A DNA stretch of 64,000 nucleotides from Streptomyces hawaiiensis (GTDB lineage Bacteria > Actinomycetota > Actinomycetes > Streptomycetales > Streptomycetaceae): positions 4,340,001 through 4,404,000 of the forward strand of contig NZ_CP021978.1 in assembly GCF_004803895.1 (NCBI RefSeq), in the 5' to 3' direction. The notes under the pieces were generated by a model. It saw only the letters and a program-made list of their open reading frames with translations. It did no database searches and was not told the origin of the DNA. Made by a program: the position numbers and the translations under genes. Below are positions 24,153-32,705 of the stretch, piece after piece (positions within the stretch are counted from its first letter, which is position 1; each line of letters begins with the position of its first letter).

Positions 24153-25538
24153 CTAACCGATGCCGCGCCACCCCTCGGGGTCGATCCCACCCGGCACAGG
24201 AGCCCCCTCGTCGTACGGCTGACGCGTGAAAACGAACGAGCCGAGGTCCAGATGACTCACCGACCCCTCCGGCCGCCGTACGGCCCTCAAGAGCTCACCG
24301 GCGTAGTAGCCCTCCAGCCCTGTCCAGGTGCCGTCGCCGTTCGGGCGGAACCGTGAGCGACGGCCGCCGCCGGACAACGGCCCCAGTGAGACGAGCCCGT
24401 CGGCCGTCAGCCGCAGAGCGAAGGCGTGCGTCCCCCAGTACCACTGCCCCGTCAGCTCCAGCAGCGACGGATCGAGATCAGTCAGCGGCTTCCACGGCGC
24501 GGGGATGCGCGGCTCCGCCTCGGCGACGATGCGGACCAGGTCGGCGGCGACGGGGAACAGCAGCGGCCCGGAAGTGGAGTTCGCCAGGGCGATCGCTGCC
24601 ACGTCGTCATCGACGCTGATCATGAGGCACGCGAGGAACCCGGGCAGCGAGCCGGTGTGGCCGACGAGGGACCGTCCGTTCCGTCGCCGGATCTCCATGC
24701 CCAGACAGTAGGCGTAACCACTCGCCACGTCCGCCGCCTCGTGAGGCGCGGCCGGTGTCCTCATCTCCCGCAGCGACTCGGCGCTCAGCACCCGCTCATC
24801 GCCCTTGACCAGGAAGACCGCGAACCGCGCCAAGTCACCGGTCGTCGACCAGAGCTGACCGGCCGGCGCCATACGCCCCAGGTCCTCGGTGGGCTCGGGA
24901 AGCATCACATCGGCCCAGGGGTGCACGGCCCAGCCACCCGCATGGGGCGCCCGAGGTCGCACGCTTGTGCGATGCAGCCCCAGAGGTTCGAGCACTTCAC
25001 GCCGAAGGACGTCCTCCCAAGAAGCCCCACGGAGCTTCTCGATGAGTGCGCCGAGCAGCGCGTATCCCGGGTTCGAGTAGTGGAACCGGCGACCGGGCGG
25101 GGTCAGCAGGGGCCGCTCACCCAGCACGTCGTCGAGTTCGGGCCGCAGGGATCCGGGGCTCCGCTCCCACCACGGCCCCGGTGTCTCGGCTGCCAGCCCG
25201 CCCGTGTGCGCGAAGAGTTCGGCGACGGTTGCCTCCCCCACGCCGGTGCCCGGCAGATGCTTCTCGAGCGGATCCCCGAGATCCAGTGCGCCCTCGTCGC
25301 GCAGCCGTAGCACGAGAACCGCCGTGAAGGTCTTGGTGATCGAGCCGATCCGGTACTGCACGTTCTCGTCCGGCGCGTGTCCTTCCACCGAGGTCCGCGC
25401 GCCCGTCCACACCGTTGTCCTGTCTCGCACGACAGCCGCGACGAGCGACGGAACCCGCCCTTCGGCCTGCGCGACGGCGATCCGGTGCAACAGAGCACGG
25501 CGGGTGCCGGGAAGCAGTTCTCCCTGAGATGTCGTCAT
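24153..25538 (-). CDS. beta-lactamase-family serine hydrolase (class C/esterase-like)
   Basis: A 461-residue protein with the penicillin-recognising fold motifs in order: SITK (SxxK nucleophile) in GSITKTF, YSN (YxN) in RFHYSNPGY, and HTG (KTG-equivalent) in GHTGSLPG. The last 100 residues form an extra domain. No signal peptide or lipobox is apparent, so a cytoplasmic or unconventional location is likely. This suggests a D-aminopeptidase or esterase more than a resistance enzyme. The ATG at 25538 starts the conserved region. It lies 73 bases downstream of dnaB on the same strand. Confidence 0.87.
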   Translation of the reverse strand: MTTSQGELLPGTRRALLHRIAVAQAEGRVPSLVAAVVRDRTTVWTGARTSVEGHAPDENVQYRIGSITKTFTAVLVLRLRDEGALDLGDPLEKHLPGTGVGEATVAELFAHTGGLAAETPGPWWERSPGSLRPELDDVLGERPLLTPPGRRFHYSNPGYALLGALIEKLRGASWEDVLRREVLEPLGLHRTSVRPRAPHAGGWAVHPWADVMLPEPTEDLGRMAPAGQLWSTTGDLARFAVFLVKGDERVLSAESLREMRTPAAPHEAADVASGYAYCLGMEIRRRNGRSLVGHTGSLPGFLACLMISVDDDVAAIALANSTSGPLLFPVAADLVRIVAEAEPRIPAPWKPLTDLDPSLLELTGQWYWGTHAFALRLTADGLVSLGPLSGGGRRSRFRPNGDGTWTGLEGYYAGELLRAVRRPEGSVSHLDLGSFVFTRQPYDEGAPVPGGIDPEGWRGIG

Positions 25539-25611
25539 AAGCCCAGTCCACCCGGCCCGGCGTCCCCTCGTCGAGCACATTTGCGGCAGGAGCCGGACAG
25601 GTCGGGGCGGA

Positions 25612-27093
25612 TCAGGTCTGCGCCATGTCCACGAACCGCGAGTAGTGACCCTGGAAAGCGACCGTGATCGTCGCCGTCGGGCCGTTACGGTGCTTGCCCA
25701 CGATGATGTCCGCCTCGCCCGCGCGCGGCGACTCCTTCTCGTACGCGTCCTCGCGGTGCAGCAGGATCACCATGTCGGCGTCCTGCTCGATCGATCCCGA
25801 TTCACGCAGGTCGGACACCATCGGCTTCTTGTCCGTGCGCTGCTCTGGACCACGGTTGAGCTGGGAGAGCGCGATCACCGGAACCTCCAGCTCCTTGGCC
25901 AGGAGCTTGAGGTTTCGGGACATGTCCGAGACCTCCTGCTGGCGGCTCTCGGAGCGCTTGGAGCCCCCGGACTGCATCAGCTGCAGATAGTCGATGATCA
26001 CGAGTTTGATGTCGTTGCGCTGCTTCAGCCGACGGCACTTCGCGCGGATCTCCATCATCGACAGGTTCGGGGAGTCGTCGATGTAGAGCGGCGCGGACGA
26101 CACTTCGGGCATCCGGCGCGCCAGACGTGTCCAGTCCTCGTCCGTCATGGTGCCTGACCGCATGTGGTGAAGGGCGACGCGGGCCTCTGCGGACAGCAGA
26201 CGCATCGCGATCTCGTTGCGCCCCATCTCCAGGGAGAAGATGACGCTCGGCAGATTGTGCTTGATCGACGCGGCACGGGCGAAGTCCAGCGCCAGCGTCG
26301 ACTTACCCATGGCGGGACGGGCCGCGATGACGATCATCTGCCCCGGGTGCAGACCGTTGGTGAGGGAGTCGAGGTCGGTGAACCCCGTGGGAACACCGGT
26401 CATCTCACCGCTGCGCGAGCCGATCGCCTCGATCTCGTCGAGCGCGCCCTCCATGATGTCGCCGAGCGGCAGATAGTCCTCGCTCGTGCGCTGCTCGGTG
26501 ACCGCGTAGACCTCTGCCTGGGCGCGGTTGACGATCTCGTCGACGTCGTCGTCGGCCGCGTATCCCATCTGTGTGATGCGTGTACCGGCCTCGACCAGGC
26601 GGCGCAGGACGGCCCGCTCGTGGACGATCTCCGCGTAGTACGCCGCGTTGGCCGCCGTGGGGACCGTCTGGACGAGGGTGTGCAGATACGAGGCTCCGCC
26701 GACCTTGTTGATCTCGCCGCGCTTGGTGAGCTCGGCCGCGATCGTGATGGGGTCGGCCGGCTCGCCCTTGGCGTAGACGTCGAGGACGGCCTGGTAGATC
26801 GTCTCGTGAGCCGGCTTGTAGAAGTCGTGGCCCTTGAGGATCTCGACAACGTCGGCGATGGCGTCCTTGGACAGGAGCATGCCGCCGAGGACGGACTGCT
26901 CGGCGTCGATGTCCTGCGGCGGTACCCGCTCGAACGACGGGGCCGATCCGCCGTCCCACGCCCCGTTGTCCCCGCCGCGCTCGTGCTGTTCGTCGCGGCC
27001 CCGGGCTCCGTCACGACGGCGGCGGGAGGCGGGCAGACGATCACTGGGACCGCTGTCGGCCCACGGGTCGTCCAAGGGCTCGGAAATGCTCAC
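25612..27093 (-). CDS. dnaB: replicative DNA helicase
   Basis: A 493-residue DnaB. After a disordered 50-residue N terminus comes the N-terminal collar domain (VPPQDIDAEQSVLGGMLLS), then the RecA-like helicase domain with Walker A (ARPAMGKST), the IIDYLQLM Walker B region, and SQLNRGPEQR / DLRESGSIEQDAD motifs. It unwinds the fork as a hexamer. No intein is present. The start GTG at 27093 has GGAGGAGG before it. The upstream region contains many DnaA-box-like nonamers, suggesting DnaA-linked control. Confidence 0.97.
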   Translation of the reverse strand: MSISEPLDDPWADSGPSDRLPASRRRRDGARGRDEQHERGGDNGAWDGGSAPSFERVPPQDIDAEQSVLGGMLLSKDAIADVVEILKGHDFYKPAHETIYQAVLDVYAKGEPADPITIAAELTKRGEINKVGGASYLHTLVQTVPTAANAAYYAEIVHERAVLRRLVEAGTRITQMGYAADDDVDEIVNRAQAEVYAVTEQRTSEDYLPLGDIMEGALDEIEAIGSRSGEMTGVPTGFTDLDSLTNGLHPGQMIVIAARPAMGKSTLALDFARAASIKHNLPSVIFSLEMGRNEIAMRLLSAEARVALHHMRSGTMTDEDWTRLARRMPEVSSAPLYIDDSPNLSMMEIRAKCRRLKQRNDIKLVIIDYLQLMQSGGSKRSESRQQEVSDMSRNLKLLAKELEVPVIALSQLNRGPEQRTDKKPMVSDLRESGSIEQDADMVILLHREDAYEKESPRAGEADIIVGKHRNGPTATITVAFQGHYSRFVDMAQT

Positions 27094-27276
27094 CGAGCCA
27101 CCTCCTCCCGTCCGCCGAAGCAGACCTAGCCGTGCCCCTCTGTTCTACGGCACGGCACTGACAAATAAGAGGCCCAACTCCGGTTGGTACGCGCCGGTTT
27201 TGTGGCGTTTTGAAAACCGGCGGACGGAGTGGGCGCCGGACCACCGTAGGCCTCTCTGCACCGTCAGCCAATCTGG

Positions 27277-27539
27277 TTATCCACAGGCCATGTGGACGAC
27301 GACCCAGATGCTGTGGAGAACTCCGCGAAACCTGTGCACGACCCGGTGGACAGGCCTGTGAACAAGCGGCGACCCTCACGAGGGAGACCACCCTGACCTG
27401 CATCTTTGTCGTCCACCGGCTGTGCAGAAGAAAAACTTTCCCCGCCAGCCCAAGATCGCCTCGAACAGTGCACAGCAGTGCGCATCCCAACACGGGATGT
27501 AAGGGCTGCAAACGCTTTGCATCTCTTACCTGTGGACGA
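27277..27539. promoter_or_regulatory. cluster of DnaA boxes upstream of dnaB
   Basis: Exact matches to (T/C)(T/C)(A/C/G)TCCACA: TTATCCACA at 27277-27285 (+), TCGTCCACA at 27291-27299 (-), TTCTCCACA at 27312-27320 (-) and TCGTCCACA at 27531-27539 (-). One-mismatch copies lie at 27333-27341, 27345-27353, 27357-27365, 27409-27417 and 27421-27429. Orientation is mixed. The last exact box abuts the MATE -10 element. DnaA binding is inferred from the consensus. Confidence 0.65.
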
Positions 27540-27540
27540 T

Positions 27541-27546
27541 TAGATT
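27541..27546 (+). promoter_or_regulatory. -10 element of leaderless MATE gene
   Basis: TAGATT lies seven bases before the ATG at 27554. The adjoining exact DnaA box at 27531-27539 would sit inside the promoter spacer. Confidence 0.5.
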
Positions 27547-27553
27547 GGTGCAC

Positions 27554-28891
27554 ATGACACAGGCCCCCGCGCGCCGCCGAACCGGCCGGAGACAGCACGA
27601 CCGAGAGATCGTCGCGCTGGCGGTGCCGGCCTTCGGCGCCCTCGTCGCCGAGCCCCTCTTCCTCATGACCGACACCGCCATCGTGGGCCATCTGGGCACA
27701 GCCCAACTCGCCGGTCTCGGCATCGCCTCGGCCCTCCTGATGACCGCCGTGAGCGTCTTCGTCTTCCTCGCCTACGCCACGACGGCAGCGGTTGCCCGCC
27801 GTGTCGGAGCGGGCGATCTCCAGGCCGCCATCCGGCAAGGCATGGACGGTATCTGGCTGGCACTGCTCCTCGGCGCCGCCGTCGTCGCCGCAGCGCTGCC
27901 GACGGCACCCCACCTCGTGGACCTCTTCGGCGCCTCGGACGCGGCAGCCCCTTACGCGATCACGTATCTGCGCATCTCCGTGCTCGGCATACCGGCCATG
28001 CTCGTCGTTCTCGCCGCGACCGGTGTCCTGCGCGGATTGCAGGACACCAAGACCCCGCTCTACGTCGCCGTCGCCGGCTTCGTTGCCAACGGCGCTCTCA
28101 ACGCCGGGCTTGTCTACGGCGCCGATCTGGGGATCGCCGGATCCGCGTGGGGCACGGTCATCGCTCAGTGCAGCATGGCCGCGGTCTACCTCGTGGTGGT
28201 TCTGCGAGGAGCGCGCAAGCATGGGGCCTCGCTGCGTCCGGATGCCGCCGGGATCAGGGCCTCCGCGCAAGCCGGTGTGCCCCTGCTGGTGCGCACGCTC
28301 TCCCTGCGGGCGATCCTGATGATCGCCACTGGGGTCGCCGCCCGTCTCGGGGATGCCGACATCGCCGCCCACCAGATCATTCTCTCTCTGTGGAGCTTGC
28401 TGGCCTTCGCCCTCGACGCCATCGCTATCGCCGGGCAGGCCATCATCGGTCGCTACCTCGGAGCCGGTGACGCCCAGGGTGCTCGGGACGCATGCCGTCG
28501 CATGGTCGAGTGGGGTATCGCCGTCGGGTTCGTTCTCGGCGTTCTGGTGGTCATCGCCCGACCGGCCTTCCTGCCCCTGTTCACCAGTGACCCGGCGGTC
28601 AGGGATGTGGCGCTGCCTGCCTTGATCATCGTCGCCCTGTCCCAGCCGATCTCCGGCATCGTCTTCGTCCTGGACGGAGTCCTCATGGGCGCCGGCGACG
28701 GCCCGTACCTCGCCTGGGCGATGCTGCTCACCCTGGCGGTGTTCACTCCGGTCGCTCTGCTGGTCCCGGTACTGGGCGGCGGTCTCACCGCCCTCTGGGC
28801 CACGATGACGCTGATGATGACCGTACGCATGCTGACCCTGTGGCTCCGCACCCGCTCTGGCCGCTGGATCGTGACGGGCGCGACCCGCTGA
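27554..28891 (+). CDS. MATE-family efflux transporter
   Basis: A 445-residue protein with 12 hydrophobic segments and the MATE/DinF look: an N-terminal REIVALAVPAFGALVAEPLFLMTDTAIVGHLG segment and a pseudo-repeat after the middle (VPLLVRTLSLRAILMIATGVAARLGDADIAAHQI). It would export cationic drugs or metabolites by Na+ or H+ antiport. The start is probably the ATG at 27554 on a leaderless transcript, with GTG 27548 and TTG 27545 as alternatives. It is divergent from dnaB and followed by a cluster of three parS or parS-like sites. Confidence 0.9.
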   Translation: MTQAPARRRTGRRQHDREIVALAVPAFGALVAEPLFLMTDTAIVGHLGTAQLAGLGIASALLMTAVSVFVFLAYATTAAVARRVGAGDLQAAIRQGMDGIWLALLLGAAVVAAALPTAPHLVDLFGASDAAAPYAITYLRISVLGIPAMLVVLAATGVLRGLQDTKTPLYVAVAGFVANGALNAGLVYGADLGIAGSAWGTVIAQCSMAAVYLVVVLRGARKHGASLRPDAAGIRASAQAGVPLLVRTLSLRAILMIATGVAARLGDADIAAHQIILSLWSLLAFALDAIAIAGQAIIGRYLGAGDAQGARDACRRMVEWGIAVGFVLGVLVVIARPAFLPLFTSDPAVRDVALPALIIVALSQPISGIVFVLDGVLMGAGDGPYLAWAMLLTLAVFTPVALLVPVLGGGLTALWATMTLMMTVRMLTLWLRTRSGRWIVTGATR

Positions 28892-28893
28892 CC

Positions 28894-28907
28894 GTTTCAC
28901 GTGAAAC
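28894..28907. other. parS: parS site, exact (first of a cluster of three)
   Basis: GTTTCACGTGAAAC, three bases after the MATE stop codon. Confidence 0.93.
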
Positions 28908-28914
28908 GCTGCCT

Positions 28915-28928
28915 GCTTCACGTGAAAC
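28915..28928. other. parS-like site, one mismatch (second of cluster)
   Basis: GCTTCACGTGAAAC, 21 bases from the first exact copy (centre to centre), differs only at position 2. Confidence 0.7.
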
Positions 28929-28952
28929 ACGATGTGCTCCACAGAACGCGGT

Positions 28953-28966
28953 GTTTCACGTGAAAC
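28953..28966. other. parS: parS site, exact (third of cluster)
   Basis: GTTTCACGTGAAAC, 59 bases after the first copy. This is one of the densest parS groups in the window. Confidence 0.93.
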
Positions 28967-29005
28967 ACGGACGCCCCTCGGCAAACATGCATCCGACAGA
29001 CACGA

Positions 29006-29037
29006 ATGGGGCCGCACCCCGCAGGGTGCGGCCCCAT
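29006..29037. terminator. hairpin terminator between MATE and rplI
   Basis: Perfect 14-base arms (ATGGGGCCGCACCC / GGGTGCGGCCCCAT) with a four-base loop, placed 27 bases from the rplI stop. It can end the leftward ribosomal operon and possibly the MATE transcript. Confidence 0.8.
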
Positions 29038-29063
29038 CGCTTACTGCTTCAGCAGCGCGGCAC

Positions 29064-29510
29064 TCAGGCCGCGACGACCTCGATGTTCACCTTGGCGGCA
29101 ACCTCGGGGTGCAGACGCACGGACGTCTCGTGAGCGCCCAGCGTCTTGATCGGCGAGCCGAGCTCGATGCGGCGCTTGTCGACCTCGGGACCACCGGAGG
29201 CCTTGATCGCGGAAGCGACGTCGGCCGGAGTGACGGAACCGAAGAGACGACCGGCGTCGCCGGAGCGAACGGCCAGACGGACCTTGACGCCCTCGAGCTG
29301 GGCCTTCACAGCGTTGGCCTGCTCGATGGTCTGGATCTCGTGGATCTTGCGAGCACGACGGATCTGTTCGACGTCCTTCTCGCCACCCTTGGTCCAGCGG
29401 ATAGCGAAGTTCCGCGGGATCAGGTAGTTGCGAGCGTAACCGTCCTTGACGTCGACGACGTCGCCCGCGGCACCGAGGCCGGAGACCTCGTGGGTGAGGA
29501 TGATCTTCAT
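29064..29510 (-). CDS. rplI: 50S ribosomal protein L9
   Basis: A 148-residue L9: the N-terminal MKIILTHEVSGLGAAGDVVDVKDGYARNYL (RNA-binding domain), a long connecting helix, and a C-terminal domain ending VNIEVVAA. Last gene of the rpsF-ssb-rpsR-rplI operon, 18 bases after rpsR. Confidence 0.98.
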   Translation of the reverse strand: MKIILTHEVSGLGAAGDVVDVKDGYARNYLIPRNFAIRWTKGGEKDVEQIRRARKIHEIQTIEQANAVKAQLEGVKVRLAVRSGDAGRLFGSVTPADVASAIKASGGPEVDKRRIELGSPIKTLGAHETSVRLHPEVAAKVNIEVVAA

Positions 29511-29528
29511 GAGTCGGTCACCCTTCCC

Positions 29529-29765
29529 TTATCGCGCGGTGGACGTGTAGGGCAGCAGCGCCATCTCACGGCTGTTCTTCACGGCCGTGGCGACGTCACG
29601 CTGGTGCTGCGTGCAGTTACCGGTCACGCGGCGGGCACGGATCTTGCCGCGGTCGGAAATGAACTTCCGCAGCATGTTCGTGTCCTTGTAGTCCACGTAC
29701 GTGACCTTGTCCTTGCAGAATGCGCAGACCTTCTTCTTCGGCTTGCGCACAGGCGGCTTAGCCAT
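29529..29765 (-). CDS. rpsR: 30S ribosomal protein S18, zinc-binding (C+) form
   Basis: A 78-residue S18 with KKKVCAFCKDK (CxxC) near residues 14-17 and GNCTQHQ (CxxH) downstream. These four residues make the zinc-containing form. Streptomycetes also have a cysteine-free paralogue under Zur control elsewhere, so this copy is expected to serve in zinc sufficiency. It sits between ssb and rplI. Confidence 0.97.
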   Translation of the reverse strand: MAKPPVRKPKKKVCAFCKDKVTYVDYKDTNMLRKFISDRGKIRARRVTGNCTQHQRDVATAVKNSREMALLPYTSTAR

Positions 29766-29810
29766 GGTGTTTCTCCTGTGTGATCAAGAAGTGTGAGTGC
29801 GAACCCGCCC

Positions 29811-30404
29811 CTAGAAGGGGGGCTCGTCCGAGTAGCCGCCGCCACTGCCGCCGCCGGAGTTTCCACCCCAGCCGCTGCCGGCGCCCTGGTTGCCACCGGC
29901 GGGAGCACCGGTCGCCCACGGATCGTCGGCGGGAGCGCCGCCGCCCTGCTGGCCGCCACCGGGGCCGCCGCCCCAGCCGCCGCCGCCTTGGGCGCCGCCG
30001 CCACCACCGCCACCGCTGTAGCCGCCCTGGCCACCGCGGCCGGTGGTCTTGGTGACCTTGGCCGTGGCGTTGCGCAGGCTGGCGCCGACTTCCTCGACGT
30101 CCAGCTCGTAGACCGTGCGCTTGACACCCTCACGGTCCTCGTAGGACCGCTGCTTCAGCCGGCCCTGCACGATGACGCGCATGCCTCGCTGGAGCGACTC
30201 AGCGACGTTCTCCGCCGCCTGACGCCAGACCGAGCAGGTCAGGAAGAGGCTCTCGCCGTCCTTCCACTCGTTCGTCTGGCGGTCGAAGGTGCGGGGGGTG
30301 GACGCGACACGGAACTTCGCGACCGCCGCACCGGAGGGGGTGAAGCGCAGCTCGGGGTCGTCGACAAGATTGCCGACGACCGTGATGACGGTCTCGCCTG
30401 CCAT
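29811..30404 (-). CDS. ssb: single-stranded DNA-binding protein
   Basis: A 197-residue SSB: an N-terminal OB fold (GETVITVVGNLVDDPELRFTPSG), a long Gly-rich linker of GGGGG/GGW type, and the acidic C-terminal tip DEPPF that contacts replication and repair proteins. It binds and protects single-stranded DNA at forks. Lying in the rpsF operon is normal for bacteria, and it is one of several replication genes in this window. Confidence 0.97.
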   Translation of the reverse strand: MAGETVITVVGNLVDDPELRFTPSGAAVAKFRVASTPRTFDRQTNEWKDGESLFLTCSVWRQAAENVAESLQRGMRVIVQGRLKQRSYEDREGVKRTVYELDVEEVGASLRNATAKVTKTTGRGGQGGYSGGGGGGGAQGGGGWGGGPGGGQQGGGAPADDPWATGAPAGGNQGAGSGWGGNSGGGSGGGYSDEPPF

Positions 30405-30474
30405 GGGGGAACCTCTCGGCGGGTTTGCTCTGGCTGCTTGCTACTCGAATCCCGGGATCAGCTGAGCTGGAAGC

Positions 30475-30765
30475 TCAGTGGGTCTCGGGGCGGAGGACCT
30501 TGGTCCGGAGGACCGACTCGTTCAGGTTCATCTGGCGGTCGAGCTCCTTGACGACCGCAGGCTCGGCCTGCAGGTCGATGACCGAGTAGATGCCCTCGGG
30601 CTTCTTCTTGATCTCGTACGCGAGACGACGACGGCCCCAGGTGTCGACCTTCTCGACCTTTCCGCCGCCGTCACGGACGACAGAAAGGAAGTTCTCGATC
30701 AGCGGAGAGACAGCGCGCTCCTCGACCTCGGGGTCGAGGATGACCATCACCTCGTAGTGACGCAT
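30475..30765 (-). CDS. rpsF: 30S ribosomal protein S6
   Basis: A 96-residue S6, MRHYEVMVILDPEVEERAV through LRTKVLRPETH. The ATG at 30765 follows AAAGGAGGT, a very strong ribosome binding site; the longer open frame is untranslated leader. First gene of the operon with ssb, rpsR and rplI. Confidence 0.97.
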   Translation of the reverse strand: MRHYEVMVILDPEVEERAVSPLIENFLSVVRDGGGKVEKVDTWGRRRLAYEIKKKPEGIYSVIDLQAEPAVVKELDRQMNLNESVLRTKVLRPETH

Positions 30766-31028
30766 GTGGAACCCACCTCCTTTGGACTCAGCGGCCACGG
30801 TCGTTCCGTGGCAGGAGGGTTGTGATGCGTAGCAACGGTATCGGCCACCACTGACAGTCGGGGGTTCTGACGAGAAGCCCCTGCCATGACATGGGCAGAC
30901 ACCGGTGCGGACGGTACAGAGTACCCGCACAGCGGCTTGCGGTTGAAATCCGGCCGCCCGGGCAGCCAATCTGTACACATCGGGTGTGTATGGCGCTACG
31001 ATGCGCCGCCTTTCGCAGGAGGTGCCCT

Positions 31029-31334
31029 ATGGCACAGGCATTGCGACCCAACACCGCCGGCGGTCTCTTCGCCACGGACGGCAAGCCCCATCCCCTCCAG
31101 GACGCCCTGCTCGCGGTGACCCTGGTGCTGGGCCTTTTGTCGTTCCTCACGGCGATCATCGACGAAGACCTGCATGTGCTCAGCTCCTGGGCCGGCCTCG
31201 TGGGCATCCTCACGGGTGCGTACGGCCAGTGGATCTCGGAGACGACCCGCGAGCGCTTCGGCCTGATCCTGGGCCTGGGCGCATCGGGGGTCGGGTTCTT
31301 CCTGGGCATGGCGCACGGCGGCCTCATCGGCTGA
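31029..31334 (+). CDS. small conserved membrane protein
   Basis: A 101-residue protein with three hydrophobic segments (about 28-45, 52-70 and 77-98). It is not assigned to a function. The start ATG at 31029 follows AGGAGGT and a possible -10 TACGAT lies at 30997-31002. It lies between the divergent rpsF operon and femX. Confidence 0.8.
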   Translation: MAQALRPNTAGGLFATDGKPHPLQDALLAVTLVLGLLSFLTAIIDEDLHVLSSWAGLVGILTGAYGQWISETTRERFGLILGLGASGVGFFLGMAHGGLIG

Positions 31335-31434
31335 CGCCAGGACACCCCTCATCTGAACACCGGGTCACGCCCAGGCCGGATTCGGGCCGGGGCGAAGGTC
31401 CCGTACGGCCAACCGGCGCGCTCCCACGGCGCAG

Positions 31435-31440
31435 TAGGCT
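31435..31440 (+). promoter_or_regulatory. -10 element upstream of femX
   Basis: TAGGCT, a common streptomycete -10 form, 61 bases before the femX ATG. No clear -35 is seen. Confidence 0.45.
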
Positions 31441-31501
31441 TCGCGCGAGAGCCGGAGCCCCTGTACCCATGGGGACACACCAGCCCGAGGAGCGCCCCGA
31501 A

Positions 31502-32623
31502 ATGAGCCTGACCCTGAGGACCATCAGTCGCGAGCAGCATCTGGCTTACATCCAGAGCCTGCCGTCGGCGAGCCACATGCAGGTCCCGGCCTGGGCTGAC
31601 GTCAAGGCGGAGTGGCGCTCCGAGAACCTCGGGTGGTTCGACGACCGCACCGGCGAGATGGTCGGTGCGGGTCTGGTCCTCTACCGGCAGCTTCCCAAGA
31701 TCAAGCGCTACCTCGCGTACCTCCCCGAGGGGCCGGTCATCAACTGGTTCGCGCCGAATCTGCAGGACTGGATCGAGCCGATGCTGGCGCACCTGAAGCA
31801 ACAGGGCGCCTTCTCCGTGAAGATGGGCCCGCCGGTGATCATCCGGCGCTGGGAGGCCCCCTCCATCAAGGCGGGCATCCAGAACCCGGACGTCAAGCGC
31901 CTGCGTGACATCGAGGCCGACCACATCGAGCCGCGCGCCTTCGAGGTCGCCGACAAGCTGCGCCGCATGGGCTGGCAGCAGGGCGAGGACGGCGGCGCCG
32001 GCTTCGGCGACGTGCAGCCCCGCTACGTGTACCAGGTGCCGCTGGCGAACCGCTCCCTGGAAGAGGTCCACAAGAACTTCAACCAGCTGTGGCGCCGCAA
32101 CATCAAGAAGGCCGAGAAGGCCGGCGTCGAGGTCGTCCAGGGCGGCTACCAGGACCTCGAGGAATGGCAGCGGCTGTACGAGATCACGGCCGTGCGCGAC
32201 CACTTCCGGCCGCGCCCGCTGTCGTACTTCCAGCGCATGTGGACGGCCCTCAACACCGAGGACCCCAACCGCATGCGGCTGTACTTCGCCCGGCACAACG
32301 GCGTGAACCTGTCGGCCGCGACGATGCTGATCGTCGGCGGGCACGTCTGGTACTCCTACGGCGCCTCCGACAACATCGGCCGCGAGGTCCGGCCCTCGAA
32401 CGCGATGCAGTGGCGGATGCTGCGCGACGCCTACGCGCTCGGCGCCACCGTCTACGACCTGCGCGGCATCTCCGACTCGCTGGACGAGACCGACCACCTC
32501 TTCGGCCTGATCCAGTTCAAGGTGGGTACCGGCGGCCAGGCGGCCGAATACCTCGGCGAGTGGGACTTCCCGCTGAACAAGCTCCTGCACAAGGCGCTCG
32601 ACATCTACATGTCGCGCCGCTGA
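31502..32623 (+). CDS. femX: FemX-type lipid II peptidyltransferase
   Basis: A 373-residue FemABX-family protein of two GNAT-like halves (RTISREQHLAYIQSLPSASHMQVPAW, and later VGGHVWYSYGASDN). The family uses aminoacyl-tRNA to add the bridge residue to lipid II. In S. coelicolor the orthologous FemX adds the first (Gly) branch and is normally essential. The ATG at 31502 follows GAGGAGC. An alanine-racemase-like gene follows 82 bases later, and both probably belong to one cell-wall transcript. Confidence 0.88.
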   Translation: MSLTLRTISREQHLAYIQSLPSASHMQVPAWADVKAEWRSENLGWFDDRTGEMVGAGLVLYRQLPKIKRYLAYLPEGPVINWFAPNLQDWIEPMLAHLKQQGAFSVKMGPPVIIRRWEAPSIKAGIQNPDVKRLRDIEADHIEPRAFEVADKLRRMGWQQGEDGGAGFGDVQPRYVYQVPLANRSLEEVHKNFNQLWRRNIKKAEKAGVEVVQGGYQDLEEWQRLYEITAVRDHFRPRPLSYFQRMWTALNTEDPNRMRLYFARHNGVNLSAATMLIVGGHVWYSYGASDNIGREVRPSNAMQWRMLRDAYALGATVYDLRGISDSLDETDHLFGLIQFKVGTGGQAAEYLGEWDFPLNKLLHKALDIYMSRR

Positions 32624-32705
32624 TGTCCCGTTCAGTGCTTCTATACCTCTGAATACACGGCAACCGCCGATACACGGCACCGCGAGAAAGGTTCCAGGTC
32701 CGGCC

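Larger units (their letters stand above)
27094..27553. other. dnaB-MATE intergenic region with DnaA-box cluster
   Basis: 460 bases between two divergent start codons. I see no gene in it. It holds four nonamers that fit the streptomycete DnaA-box consensus exactly and five with a single mismatch, and the MATE -10 element at its right end. Confidence 0.7.

Noticed and set aside
28930..28938. TGCTCCACA near the parS cluster considered as a DnaA box
   Set aside because: One mismatch and isolated; no support beyond chance.
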